This document shows positions 15,601 to 24,512 of a stretch of 64,000 nt of DNA, piece after piece; position 1 is the first letter of the stretch, and each line of letters opens with the position of its first letter. Source of the DNA: a virus; the IMG/VR virus record IMGVR_UViG_3300030102_006934, positions 90,713 through 154,712 of that record; one strand, 5' to 3'. The notes under the pieces are model-generated. The model saw only the letters and a program-made list of their open reading frames with translations, did no database searches and was not told where the DNA came from. Both the position numbers and the translations under genes were made by a program.

Positions 15601-17425
15601 TAAGTCAAGTAAAAATTTGTTCGGTTTATCTCAAATGAGTTTAGGTTTCGCAGAGAAAGGAACGGAATTAAACGCTGGTAGGGGAGCACCCTCTACTGTG
15701 GGTATGAAAGTATTTACTACAGATAATACCGCGTCTAGTGTTAGTGATGGTGGAAATATAACTGATGTTACAGATGAAGCAAAATCTAAGGCAGGTAGTA
15801 CGGTTACTTTCCAAACGGGAGGTACTAATACCACAATATTATTTACCACACAAAGAGTTTCTCCAGATTTTTCCACACCATTAAAATATTATGGGTTGGA
15901 TTTAAATGTCTTACAGAAAAAAGTGGGTGGTGATTATACCTTTGAATATTGGGACGGTTCGGAATGGGTTGAGGATTTGGTTCATATTCATTCTGCTGAT
16001 TTAGGTTATAGTTATGGTAATGAATTGTTTTTGAGAAGTCAAAGTGATGAAAATTTAATTTTTGATTTAAGTAAAGATTCTTGGTCAGTTAAAACTATAA
16101 ATGGTGTAGATGGTTATTGGATGAGGTGTAGAATGACCAGTACTGGTACGACTCAACCTACAATAGAACAATCTAAAATAATTTATGATAGTAGTACCAT
16201 AAGTAAAGATGGTGTACTTTCTTTTAATGGTAAATCTCTTTATAAGGAGGTAACAAATTTATATAATGGAACATGGGGTTATCCAGTCTCTACCTTATCT
16301 GATTATAACGTTACTGTGGGGTCAGGTACAGGCTCAGAAACTTGGACACATGAATTTTTAGATTCTCAGTTTGCCAATAATGAAGCAGCAACTTTTGTAC
16401 TAAAAATACCACAAGGTGCTAGTACATCACAAAAAGTTAATGTTAACGCTACTTACACATTAAACGGTACAGCAGCAGACACAACGGCAGCTCAATTAGA
16501 GTTTTCCTTTTTACCAGTGGAAGTCGCAAACATTAGAGTCGCTGATGGAGAAGGTAGTAAAGAACCAATCCCTAGAATTGTTTCCGCAACAACAGAATTT
16601 AACGTAGATGCGGCTCAAACAACAAAACCTTTAACTGAAATAGGGGAAAATAAAATATTTCAATCTCCTTTAGGTAGTTTCGACATCTCAAATTATTATG
16701 AAGGTGATATAGTACTTATGAGGTTAGAAAAAGAGAGTGGTACTAACGTTAATTTTAATTTAATATCTTTAGACTTCGAAGTTTCTAAATGGAGTTTAGG
16801 TAAACAGTCAGAAGGGTTAAAAATAGCCACTGAAACAATATTTAGTGAGGATTGGTCTGACTTTGGTGTTAGTAATGGTTGGCAATATGAACAAGATTCT
16901 GGGGAGGACAACTTATGGGTAGTTAGTAGTGGTACCTCTAGAACGGGAGACAACTCAGCATATATAACTAATGATAGTGGAGGTACTAATGTATATGAAT
17001 ATAATGTTAGTAATACTAATAACGGAACACATTTATATGTCGATTTCTCAATTCCAGCAAAAGCAAGTAGTTTAACTGTTAATTTCTATTGGACAGCGAA
17101 AGGTGAAAACGGTGGAGGATCGACCTCTTGGGATTACGGTAGGGTTGGTTTATTACCAACTAGTACAACACCAAGTGCTGGTAGTGAATTTTCTAGTACT
17201 TTTAGAATAGGAGCAGATTCTAACTCAAATAAATTTAATTTAGGGTATAACGGAGGTGCTTTCGAAGATGATTGGCAATTAGAAACAATACCAATTTCAA
17301 ATAGTTTATGGACTGCTGGTGAAGATAGAAGACTATGTTTAACTTGGAAAAACGATTTCGGTGCGGGTACACAACCACCATTCGCGGTAACAGATATAAC
17401 AATTGATATACAGTATTTAGAATAG
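12668..17425 (+). CDS. Giant tail fibre with tandem repeats and beta-helix
   Basis: 1585 residues, the longest gene here. Residues 3-33 are the shared attachment segment. Residues ~37-665 consist of many repeats of the type TFVTGATLVGTTLELERNNG followed by S-DVTVDLS, several nearly identical in DNA. At ~671 a pectate-lyase/DUF1565-like right-handed beta-helix begins (WVDSIFGDDS, then KPYLTIEQALSASTVGDTLV), and the C-terminal ~500 residues look like receptor-binding beta domains (jelly-roll/carbohydrate-binding type). Likely the main long fibre. Repeat identity makes length variation by recombination likely. Confidence 0.85.
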   Translation: MTIGNINNKESGASVRNKLNQLINEVNTLASQISSGDTNTFVTGATLVSTILDIERNDGVDISVDLSSINSNVFVDSGNANPITQQLTFTNTSGGTFNVTNAAALFSGNDVNVTGGTYNPTNGCVTFSTNSASTFDVCGFLTGLTDTFISGTTLVGTSFTLNRTDGVNLTTDFSSIVDDKLDITTFDSYTANTTDNVVTGATLVGTTLELERNNGLSDVTVDLSPLSGSSVDTFVTGSTLIGTSFTLKRNDGVDITTDLNPIVNNKLDITTFDSYTANTTDNVVTGATLVGPILELERNNGLSDVTVDLSSLTGSVDTNTFVTGSTLVGTTLNLERNDGVTVSVNLNSLTGSTDTNTFVTGTTLNGNDLIIERNDGVEITTNLNPILSGKLDTTLFNSYTANTTDNVVTGATLVGTTLELGRNNGLSDVTVDLSSIDNNVFVNSGKANAATQRLSFTNTTGGTFTVTDSAALFSDNDVNVTGGTYNPTNGCVTFNTNSGTTFDVCGFVTGLTDTFITGTTLVGTNFTLNRTDGVNLTTDFNPILSGKLDITTFDSYTANTTDNFVTGATLVGSTYTIKRNDGVNISTNLNPILSGTVDTTLFNSYTANTQTEINNKLNITTFDSYTANTTDNVVTGATLVDTSLGLERNNGLSDVTVDLSPLSDINTGNILWVDSIFGDDSTAVTNRQDKPYLTIEQALSASTVGDTLVVRPGIYDEEGLVVSKGVSLVSEGGWEVTTIGKSSATASRDILELNENSFIDGFSVNVPEGNFNGIIASNSGGTSTANNITFYGNGGTGSTGTGLFKTGGGKLIGFSIRVEGGGMGNCLKVDSGTLALEGVHVPQSNGEIKNVLLVTTSGGTNAGIAQMVGFNSGNSNVSNAIRTQGGSSGVIPVVKIFTPNIFGSTNALSASGDYEDINLLGGSLENVTYSVKVDLTGTGVGASYRITSNHQPNYIYPPAVAYTADFGLDFTQESTDEFKSSKNLFGLSQMSLGFAEKGTELNAGRGAPSTVGMKVFTTDNTASSVSDGGNITDVTDEAKSKAGSTVTFQTGGTNTTILFTTQRVSPDFSTPLKYYGLDLNVLQKKVGGDYTFEYWDGSEWVEDLVHIHSADLGYSYGNELFLRSQSDENLIFDLSKDSWSVKTINGVDGYWMRCRMTSTGTTQPTIEQSKIIYDSSTISKDGVLSFNGKSLYKEVTNLYNGTWGYPVSTLSDYNVTVGSGTGSETWTHEFLDSQFANNEAATFVLKIPQGASTSQKVNVNATYTLNGTAADTTAAQLEFSFLPVEVANIRVADGEGSKEPIPRIVSATTEFNVDAAQTTKPLTEIGENKIFQSPLGSFDISNYYEGDIVLMRLEKESGTNVNFNLISLDFEVSKWSLGKQSEGLKIATETIFSEDWSDFGVSNGWQYEQDSGEDNLWVVSSGTSRTGDNSAYITNDSGGTNVYEYNVSNTNNGTHLYVDFSIPAKASSLTVNFYWTAKGENGGGSTSWDYGRVGLLPTSTTPSAGSEFSSTFRIGADSNSNKFNLGYNGGAFEDDWQLETIPISNSLWTAGEDRRLCLTWKNDFGAGTQPPFAVTDITIDIQYLE
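12674..12767 (+). repeat. 94-nt direct repeat, copy 2 (fibre N-terminal module)
   Basis: Second copy of 10571-10664, about 2.1 kb apart and in direct orientation. Confidence 0.85.
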
Positions 17426-17518
17426 GTAGTGAAGTTTATTTAGGACGTTAGACAACTTTTGAATTAGATTAATCTCTTTTTCTTAATATTATCACTAGTA
17501 GTACCACCAAGAAGCAGA

Positions 17519-17560
17519 AAACGAATCTTTCAAATTCTTCCATGTCTTTTAGATTCGTTT
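17519..17560 (+). terminator. Inverted repeat after the fibre operon
   Basis: AAACGAATCT at 17519-17528 pairs perfectly with AGATTCGTTT at 17551-17560 around a 22-nt loop. The stem ends in only three T, so terminator function is plausible but not certain. Confidence 0.5.
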
Positions 17561-17613
17561 ATAAATATAGTAACATGTATCAAAGTATAGTATTTATTTT
17601 TAACCTTTAATCG

Positions 17614-17621
17614 ATATTTAT
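17614..17621 (+). promoter_or_regulatory. ATATTTAT late-type promoter motif
   Basis: Ends 6 nt before ATG 17628 and drives the polyprotein operon 17628-24080. Confidence 0.65.
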
Positions 17622-17627
17622 TAATAT

Positions 17628-19097
17628 ATGAGTATCAAAAAATACATAAAAGAAGAGATGGATAGTTTTGACTGGATTAAGGACGTAAAAACTAATGATA
17701 CTATCGCTAAAGAAATTTATGATACTCTAAAATGGCATAAGGTTCCCAATGTAACAACAGATTTTGTGAAAGTACCGTGGGTTGACATTGTTTTTGCGGT
17801 AAGAAAAAGAAACTTAAGTGACTCCAAAATACCTTTAATCACCCCAAGTACATTTTACAAAGGTTTTACAAAATACGTAAAAGAATATTACAATATTTTT
17901 GATCCTCAAACTGGTGTGTTAGAAATTTACAATAAAGTTAGGGCATTAATGGGGGATAAAATTCATGGAACTATTACTGAGTCTAATGACTTTGGTTGGA
18001 CAAATAGTTCTAAACTCATATACCCTCAAGACTTAGTCGGTTATTATTTTACTTACACTGAAAAAGAATATACAATAACTAAGGTGGATGAAATGTATTT
18101 AAGTGATGATCCAGAAGATGAAAAACTCACCGTTTATTATAAGTATCGAGCTTATGAGGGGTTACGTAAAAACAAAATGGATGTGGATACTTTGATTTAT
18201 AGAATCAAAGGTGGTGACTACGGTCTATATGACTTGGAGGGTAATCCTGTTAATCCAGATGATTTGGTATATAGTGATGGTAAGTTGGAAGATGTTGATT
18301 CTGTTAATGAAAATTCTGATTTTGATTGGGTGAGTGATGTTACCCCTTATATTGATAAGGTTACTGACCTACAAATTGGTGAGTATTATGAAATAAAGGA
18401 CATAGACACAAAACTTTTCACCATGTTGGTTGATTGTGGGTGGCACTATGAGTCTGAATTAATTAGAGATTTATATGATAAAGGTGAAATACTTACCGTT
18501 AAAATTAGTGAAACGGTACCAAACGCTATATTAAATTACTATGTTTATTGTGATGGGCGTACAACATCATGGAAACCTAATAATACCGTTTCAAAGAGGG
18601 GTCCTGTAGCGGGAATAGAACTTTATAGTGAAATGGATACCTCACATCACCCAAGACATGATTGGATACCTTTCCACTCTTTTTATATTACAGATGGTAT
18701 GATAACATTTTACAGAGATAATAAGGATTTGAATGAGTCCGCAGAATTTGGTTGGATAGAAGATGTAAAACCAAATGTGTTGAAGGCTTTGGCTGATGCG
18801 AGTACGGGTGATGAGAGAATTAATTTTATTTATAGTGATGAAAATAAATATTTCACCTCCATTGAGGATGAAAAAGGTTTTAACTACTTTACTAGAGTAT
18901 CTCTTATTTCATACTTAAGAAAAGTTAGGCAGGATTGGGATACCATGCCTGAGGTAATACTTAATAGTATGACCGTTGATGAGATGTTGGGTTTTATAGA
19001 AAAATTTTTAAAAGATAACTTCCCTGACCAACAACCAGTTGCTATATATGAGGACTATTTATATTTATATGAATTTATTAAACGTGGATTAAAATAA
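17628..19097 (+). CDS. Four-module polyprotein of internal-head type
   Basis: 489 residues. Tag MSIKKYIKEE-MDSFDWIKDV, then junctions I-T-E118|S (NDFGW), V-N-E228|N (SDFDWVSDV) and L-N-E370|S (AEFGWIEDV). The four modules are 118, 110, 142 and 119 residues and have little sequence similarity to one another apart from the junction. No enzyme motif recognised. It is followed 1 nt later by the ten-junction polyprotein. Inferred: a head-packaged precursor cut by the prohead protease into separate small proteins. Confidence 0.75.
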   Translation: MSIKKYIKEEMDSFDWIKDVKTNDTIAKEIYDTLKWHKVPNVTTDFVKVPWVDIVFAVRKRNLSDSKIPLITPSTFYKGFTKYVKEYYNIFDPQTGVLEIYNKVRALMGDKIHGTITESNDFGWTNSSKLIYPQDLVGYYFTYTEKEYTITKVDEMYLSDDPEDEKLTVYYKYRAYEGLRKNKMDVDTLIYRIKGGDYGLYDLEGNPVNPDDLVYSDGKLEDVDSVNENSDFDWVSDVTPYIDKVTDLQIGEYYEIKDIDTKLFTMLVDCGWHYESELIRDLYDKGEILTVKISETVPNAILNYYVYCDGRTTSWKPNNTVSKRGPVAGIELYSEMDTSHHPRHDWIPFHSFYITDGMITFYRDNKDLNESAEFGWIEDVKPNVLKALADASTGDERINFIYSDENKYFTSIEDEKGFNYFTRVSLISYLRKVRQDWDTMPEVILNSMTVDEMLGFIEKFLKDNFPDQQPVAIYEDYLYLYEFIKRGLK

Positions 19098-19098
19098 A

Positions 19099-22000
19099 AT
19101 GGGGGATAAAAAGGAAGAATTTAATTGGGTTAATGATATCTCAAGTGATTACTGGGACTACCATAACGTTTTAGTGTTTAATGATGCCATTAGTTATGAA
19201 GAGTTCGATGATTTAATCTCTCACGCTTTATATTCCAAGTCACCTAAAAATTCACACCAATGGGGAGACGATGGGAAAAAAGAGGCTTGGAATTATTTAA
19301 CCCACCTTGTAAAAAGTTATAGTGTGGGTTATCTTATTTGGGATAAACCATATTTATCCGTTTCAGCTCAACACAAGCTGAAACAAGGAGACCCAAAATT
19401 AGTAAATTATAAGGATATAGTTAATCAAAAACCAAAGTTAGATGAGTCTGATGAATTTAGTTGGGTTAGAGATGAGGTTGATAGTCCGATTAGGTTTAGT
19501 GTAGGTGATAAAATAAGGGTTATTAATGTGGGTGATGTACAAACTTTCATCGATTTTTTGGGTACTGCTGGTGTATATTATCGTAAAGGTCTACTTGGAA
19601 CTAATATTGAGGGTGAGATTATAGATGGTGGTAATGAATATTTATTCCCCTTAAGGGAGAAAAATAGGGGTAAAATAATTTTTTTACCATGGTTAGACAT
19701 GGTAGATTATTGGGCTGACTCCTACCCTGATTTGGATGTTAGGTATGAATTTATAGATGATGACTTAAACGAATCTAGTGATTTAGATTGGATTAGAGAT
19801 GTTGAACCGCCTAATTTAGATTTTAGTTTTGATGGTAAGGAACATTGGGTTGACGTTTCACAAATAGATAGAGAAGGTAGGAAAAAAATTGTAAATTATA
19901 TTAAAAAAACTGTTCCAAATTACGAAGAATTTGAAAGTGATCTGTTCGGTCATATATCTAGAGGTAATTATAAAGGAATTATTATTCATTGTGGTTCTGA
20001 TAGGACCTATTATGAACCTGAAGAAGGTTTATTATGTAGTGCAAATAGTAGTTACGAAGATGATTATAAAATAGACAACCCATACTCAGATATGCTAAAA
20101 TCTGTTTATCTTGATGGCCAAGAAATATTAGATTATATTACTGTGACTGATGATGTTGATGAAGAATTAGATGAATCTTTGGAGTGGTCAGACAAGGACG
20201 CACCTTTTGATGAAAAAGATAAAAGTTTTGAATCAGACCCTAGTTGGAAGAATGATGAAGATTGGTCATTAAACCCCGAAAGGTCTTATTGGAAACAAGG
20301 GGATACTGGGGGTTCTGGTGGTGGTGACGTGAATGAGTCCAATGAGTTAGAATGGATTTATGATATAAGACCCACATTAAAAGACGTTTTTGATGAAAAT
20401 TTGATTGGGGTTGGGGATATTTTAACACTTTATGGGACATTGGAAGATGAAAATGGTTTGGAAGAACAACAGGTAGATGATTTTAAAGTAAAGATAGAGA
20501 CTGTCTCAAATTCAGAAAGACCTCGATTAGTCTCTACTTACTTCAAACCATTACAAAAAAAATATTGGGGTTTCTTGGGTTATGATGGTACGGGAGATAT
20601 AAGGTTCACTAAAAAAGATGGTAACTTACAGTTGGTGGATAGAATTAGTGGTAAAGGTTTGGTAGAAGGGTCTAATGACTGGGATTGGGTGGAAGATATA
20701 CCAGGAACAAAAGAATTTGACCAAAAATATAGATATTTTGAAATTTTGGCTTGTTATGGTGTTGATTATGAATCTGAAGAGTGTGATGATGAATATTCAC
20801 ATTATGTTAGAATACCCAAATATGAGGCTGATGAAATATGGGACCATTCGGTTGATTATTTCGCTGGAATTGCTGATGGTGATTCTTATGATGTTATTAT
20901 GTACGCAATACAAAATAGACTAATATCACACTTTGAAATCAACGAAATTGTTATGTTTGAGGGTGTTAGAGAGTTGGATAAAAATACTTATGATAAACTA
21001 ACAGATTATAGAGATGACTTGCTTACAAATGAATCATATTTTATCAATGAAAAAAGTGATGACTTTGACTGGGTTAAGGATATAAAACCCAATTGGGGTA
21101 CTTATTATGGTGGTATAATAATGAAGGACATTGAGGGTCTACCTAAAAAATTAGAAGATGTAACAAGTGAAATGTTACTACCTATTTGGATGAAAATAGA
21201 AACTATTAATAGACAAATATTAACTAGAAAAAACAGAGATGATAAACATGGTGTGAGTGAGACGTTAATTGATTCTATGGATCAAATCGAGTGGCTGTTT
21301 GGTAGAATAATGGCTTTGGTTGATGGTGAAACCGATAGTTTAGTATCTTCCAGAATGGAACCACAGGAGTATTACAATTCAAGAAAACTAACTATAATTA
21401 GTTACATAAAAGGCATGGCTCAACAATTAGAACTACTCGGTGAATCTAATGACTTTGGTTGGGTAGAAGATGTAACACCAAGGATGGACGCTACCCTATT
21501 AAAACCTGGACAAAAATTCTATGACAAATGGGGTGGCGTTATAAGAGTGTTAGAGTACTTGGGTAGGGATGATTCTGAAGGTGAAGTTTGTTATGAACCC
21601 CCTTGTAGTTTATTAAGATTTAGGAAAATAAAAGACCCAAGTGGTTACATACCAATTCCTGGATTACCAGCTGATGACCCACAAAACACAGATATGGTAA
21701 TGAACCCAAACGATTTCGATAGTTACATTGAATCTGGTAAATTAAAGTTAGTTAGTAAACGTACAATGTATGAATCAAAAGATTTTGATTGGGTTAGGGA
21801 TGTTGAAACCGATAGAACTGACTCTAAGTATTATATAATAGATAGAAGAAGTTTCTCTGGGGTTCCTGAAAAACAAAAAGATGAGTGGTTTATGATAGAA
21901 ATATTAGAAAATGACAAGTATGGCATTCATTGGAGACCTTACGCATGGAATTTGGTGAATGTTCATACTTGGAATCCAACCCATCGAGTTGGAAAAATGT

Positions 22001-22863
22001 CAAACGATGAATTTAAAAATTTATTAGGTTTAGGTTCAAAGGATAAACCTTACTGGTACCCTCATGATGGGGATTTGACTGACCTACCCAAAAATTACGA
22101 CCATGGGTTGTTGTCTCAACTAAATACCCCCAAAAATCTTAGGGAGTCTGATGATGTTAGCCATTTTAATTGGGTTAAAAAGATCTCAAGTGACGACTAT
22201 GAACCCCGTACTGGTGACCACATTGAAATTGTTAATCAAGGAAAACCACATTTATTTAAAAATTGGTTATCCCCCACTATTTGGATGGATTATAACATGG
22301 GTAAAATAACTAACACAGATGGTAATATAGAGGGTGTAGTACAAAATGATTACCCAACTCAAAACGCTCAAGATAATTTTGTCGTCAAAATAAAAGGTAC
22401 CAAAAATGAATATATTTTTCTACCTAAGAGATATAAAATAAAACAAATTAAAGAAAAAACTAGGGACCCTGAATGGCACGGTTTAGACATTATATATAGA
22501 CCTATTGAATTAAGATCAGAATTAAAAGAGGATTCTAGTGACACCTCTGATTGGGACTGGGCTAAAAAGATTGAACCAAAATATACAAAAATAGCACCAA
22601 ATATATATCAATATGGTAGTGGGAGTTTACCAAGGATAAAGGTTGTATTTAAAAGGGTAGTGGATGGTGAAATAAAAACCACCGCAATAGAGTTTGACGA
22701 TTATGAGTTTTTAGATAGTGAAGAATACATGAATAGGCATTTCATTTTAATGGGTGTTGATGATGAGGATAATGATTGGATAGTTGATGGTATAGCTTAT
22801 CTTATTGGTGGGGGTGAGTATGAGTGGGATGTTAATTGGGATTCTATAGAAAATAATGGTTAG
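19099..22863 (+). CDS. Giant polyprotein with ten predicted cleavage junctions
   Basis: 1254 residues. Starts MGDKKEEFNWVNDI without a full basic tag. Junctions, each (I/L/V/M)-x-E and mostly followed by S-x-D-F-D-W-V-x-D: E116, E225, E359, E413, E523, E651, E782, E892, E1016, E1144. Module lengths are 109-134 residues, plus one 54-residue linker (360-413) that is acidic and Gly-rich. The modules are Asp/Tyr/Trp-rich and mutually divergent, unlike a simple tandem repeat. No known domains. Lying between the 489-residue polyprotein and the lysozyme polyprotein with 1-2 nt gaps, it belongs to one operon of packaged precursors. Confidence 0.75.
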   Translation: MGDKKEEFNWVNDISSDYWDYHNVLVFNDAISYEEFDDLISHALYSKSPKNSHQWGDDGKKEAWNYLTHLVKSYSVGYLIWDKPYLSVSAQHKLKQGDPKLVNYKDIVNQKPKLDESDEFSWVRDEVDSPIRFSVGDKIRVINVGDVQTFIDFLGTAGVYYRKGLLGTNIEGEIIDGGNEYLFPLREKNRGKIIFLPWLDMVDYWADSYPDLDVRYEFIDDDLNESSDLDWIRDVEPPNLDFSFDGKEHWVDVSQIDREGRKKIVNYIKKTVPNYEEFESDLFGHISRGNYKGIIIHCGSDRTYYEPEEGLLCSANSSYEDDYKIDNPYSDMLKSVYLDGQEILDYITVTDDVDEELDESLEWSDKDAPFDEKDKSFESDPSWKNDEDWSLNPERSYWKQGDTGGSGGGDVNESNELEWIYDIRPTLKDVFDENLIGVGDILTLYGTLEDENGLEEQQVDDFKVKIETVSNSERPRLVSTYFKPLQKKYWGFLGYDGTGDIRFTKKDGNLQLVDRISGKGLVEGSNDWDWVEDIPGTKEFDQKYRYFEILACYGVDYESEECDDEYSHYVRIPKYEADEIWDHSVDYFAGIADGDSYDVIMYAIQNRLISHFEINEIVMFEGVRELDKNTYDKLTDYRDDLLTNESYFINEKSDDFDWVKDIKPNWGTYYGGIIMKDIEGLPKKLEDVTSEMLLPIWMKIETINRQILTRKNRDDKHGVSETLIDSMDQIEWLFGRIMALVDGETDSLVSSRMEPQEYYNSRKLTIISYIKGMAQQLELLGESNDFGWVEDVTPRMDATLLKPGQKFYDKWGGVIRVLEYLGRDDSEGEVCYEPPCSLLRFRKIKDPSGYIPIPGLPADDPQNTDMVMNPNDFDSYIESGKLKLVSKRTMYESKDFDWVRDVETDRTDSKYYIIDRRSFSGVPEKQKDEWFMIEILENDKYGIHWRPYAWNLVNVHTWNPTHRVGKMSNDEFKNLLGLGSKDKPYWYPHDGDLTDLPKNYDHGLLSQLNTPKNLRESDDVSHFNWVKKISSDDYEPRTGDHIEIVNQGKPHLFKNWLSPTIWMDYNMGKITNTDGNIEGVVQNDYPTQNAQDNFVVKIKGTKNEYIFLPKRYKIKQIKEKTRDPEWHGLDIIYRPIELRSELKEDSSDTSDWDWAKKIEPKYTKIAPNIYQYGSGSLPRIKVVFKRVVDGEIKTTAIEFDDYEFLDSEEYMNRHFILMGVDDEDNDWIVDGIAYLIGGGEYEWDVNWDSIENNG

Positions 22864-22865
22864 TT

Positions 22866-24080
22866 ATGGAGATAAGAAAAATAATAAGGGAAGAATTAAA
22901 TGATTTCGATTGGGTTAGGGATGTTGAACCTGAATTAACGCCAGAAACATTAGAATTAATCTATAATAAGCCATTTCACTTTCACCGTACAGAAGATAGT
23001 GGACCAAATATGAAGAATGGTAAACCAACAGTCTACTGGGTGGATAGGAGGTTGAGTGAGTTAAAAAATACTAATAAGTCTTCTAAGAACCCTATTGCGG
23101 ATGATAGAGAGTTTTTTTTATGTTATAAAGAACCCCAAGGACCACACACACTTCACCAATGTAGTGAAATGTATGCTAAAACAATAATCAGTTATATCAA
23201 AAGAAAACAACTTGTTCAACAGAAAGAATTATCAGATATTAAAGAATCTGAAATTTATTTAAATAAAATACTTAATAGGTTATCCTTAATTAAAGAAGAT
23301 GGTAAAAAACCAGACATGGAGTGGGATTTTACTAAGACTAATTTAGATAAATCTAAAAAATGGGTTAAAACAAAAGAAGATGTTAAAAAATATCTTTCAC
23401 TCTTATTTGATAAATTAAAAAATTTACCTAGAAAAACTAAAATTAAAATAATTAAGTATGTTTTAACTTCTTTTATTGGTTTATTAACAATAAGCCAATT
23501 ACAAGATATTGTGGATGAGACCTCACCAGAGAAGATAGAAATTAAGAAACCAATAAAACAAGAACTTCCAACAGACAAGGATTCAACCAAAGTTATGAAC
23601 ACTCAAATAAATAAAATTAGAAAACCTAGTGAAGAGTTAACTACTTTTCTAAAAAAAGAAGAGGGGTACGTTGATAAAGGTTATAAGATTGGTGATGGTA
23701 AAATAACGATTGGTTGGGGTCATGCTGAGGATATTGATGGTTCTAAATATACATTGGGTCAACAGATTGACACAACAGAAGCCGAAACATTATTAAGACA
23801 AGATATTAAAGAATCTTCAGATGCTTTAAACAGAATTTTAGATGATTGGGAAAGTAAGGGTATCAAGGTTGATATTACACAAGATATGTATAATGTGATG
23901 ACATCTATGGTTTTTAATATGGGTATCGGTAACTTTAGAAATTCTGATTTTATCCAATTAGTTAAGGGTAATGAGTTGAGTAGAGCTAAGGAAAAAATAA
24001 AAACAACAAGTTCACACTTATTTGGTAAATTTCCAGGTCTTAAAAAAAGAAGAAAATTAGAATCAGATTTATTTAATTAA
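22866..24080 (+). CDS. Tagged membrane-associated lysozyme (GH24-type)
   Basis: 404 residues. Tag MEIRKIIREE-LNDFDWVRDV and a module to ~120, paralogous to module 2 of the protein at 7577. Two candidate cut sites follow (I-K-E127|S and I-K-E144|D), then a hydrophobic segment (~195-212, IIKYVLTSFIGLLTISQL). A phage-lysozyme domain spans 255-404: E266 in KKEEGY is the probable catalytic acid, and ITIGWGHA (280-287) is the GH24 core. The usual central Asp is not at the standard spacing. It cleaves peptidoglycan; the tag suggests a head-packaged lysozyme released by processing, not a classical endolysin. It could still serve lysis. Confidence 0.8.
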   Translation: MEIRKIIREELNDFDWVRDVEPELTPETLELIYNKPFHFHRTEDSGPNMKNGKPTVYWVDRRLSELKNTNKSSKNPIADDREFFLCYKEPQGPHTLHQCSEMYAKTIISYIKRKQLVQQKELSDIKESEIYLNKILNRLSLIKEDGKKPDMEWDFTKTNLDKSKKWVKTKEDVKKYLSLLFDKLKNLPRKTKIKIIKYVLTSFIGLLTISQLQDIVDETSPEKIEIKKPIKQELPTDKDSTKVMNTQINKIRKPSEELTTFLKKEEGYVDKGYKIGDGKITIGWGHAEDIDGSKYTLGQQIDTTEAETLLRQDIKESSDALNRILDDWESKGIKVDITQDMYNVMTSMVFNMGIGNFRNSDFIQLVKGNELSRAKEKIKTTSSHLFGKFPGLKKRRKLESDLFN

Positions 24081-24298
24081 AAATCGAAAGGTTTTATAAA
24101 TTTTGGTGGGTTTATGTTACCAGCAAAGCTATTGAATTTGATATTACCTGCCGCTATACCACTTATTAATTTAGATTTTTTAATAATGAACCTACTACCA
24201 TCAGATAAATCTAAGTCAATATCATCATTATTTATATCTGTTATAATAGCGTGATAACCATTATTATAACCTAAAACGTCACCTATTTTGAAAATCAT
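24077..24298 (-). CDS. Small SH3-like hypothetical protein
   Basis: 73 residues starting MIFKIGDVLGYNNGYHAIIT, a pattern of small SH3-like barrels, with an Asp-rich turn (NNDDIDLDLSDGS). It converges with the lysozyme gene (4-nt overlap of ends). It is the last gene of a minus-strand unit headed by the lipoprotein gene. Function unknown. Confidence 0.65.
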   Translation of the reverse strand: MIFKIGDVLGYNNGYHAIITDINNDDIDLDLSDGSRFIIKKSKLISGIAAGNIKFNSFAGNINPPKFIKPFDF

Positions 24299-24301
24299 GA
24301 T

Positions 24302-24508
24302 TTATTTTAATATGTGTTTATCTAAAGAAAAAACTACTTTATCATCTAAATAAACCTTGTAACCATCCTTCACTAGGTCCCAACCAAATTCCATCATCAA
24401 ATATTTTACTTGTCTATCTAATTCTTTAGAAGCTTCAACCTCTTTTTCAAAAAAAGAAACATAGTTAGGACATTCACCAGTTTTATCCAATAAACAATAT
24501 ATATCCAT
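24302..24508 (-). CDS. Hypothetical protein
   Basis: 68 residues when started at ATG 24508 (MDIYCLLDKTGECPNYVSFF). A longer frame from 24559 would overlap the lipoprotein gene by 47 nt, so I prefer the internal start 4 nt after that gene's stop. Helical, charged; no family recognised. Confidence 0.6.
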   Translation of the reverse strand: MDIYCLLDKTGECPNYVSFFEKEVEASKELDRQVKYLMMEFGWDLVKDGYKVYLDDKVVFSLDKHILK

Positions 24509-24512
24509 TACT

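Noticed and set aside
12760-15876. Several Val/Pro/Leu-rich open frames on the minus strand inside the giant fibre gene
   Set aside because: Antisense shadows of a low-complexity repeat gene; no start signals and no independent conservation cues.
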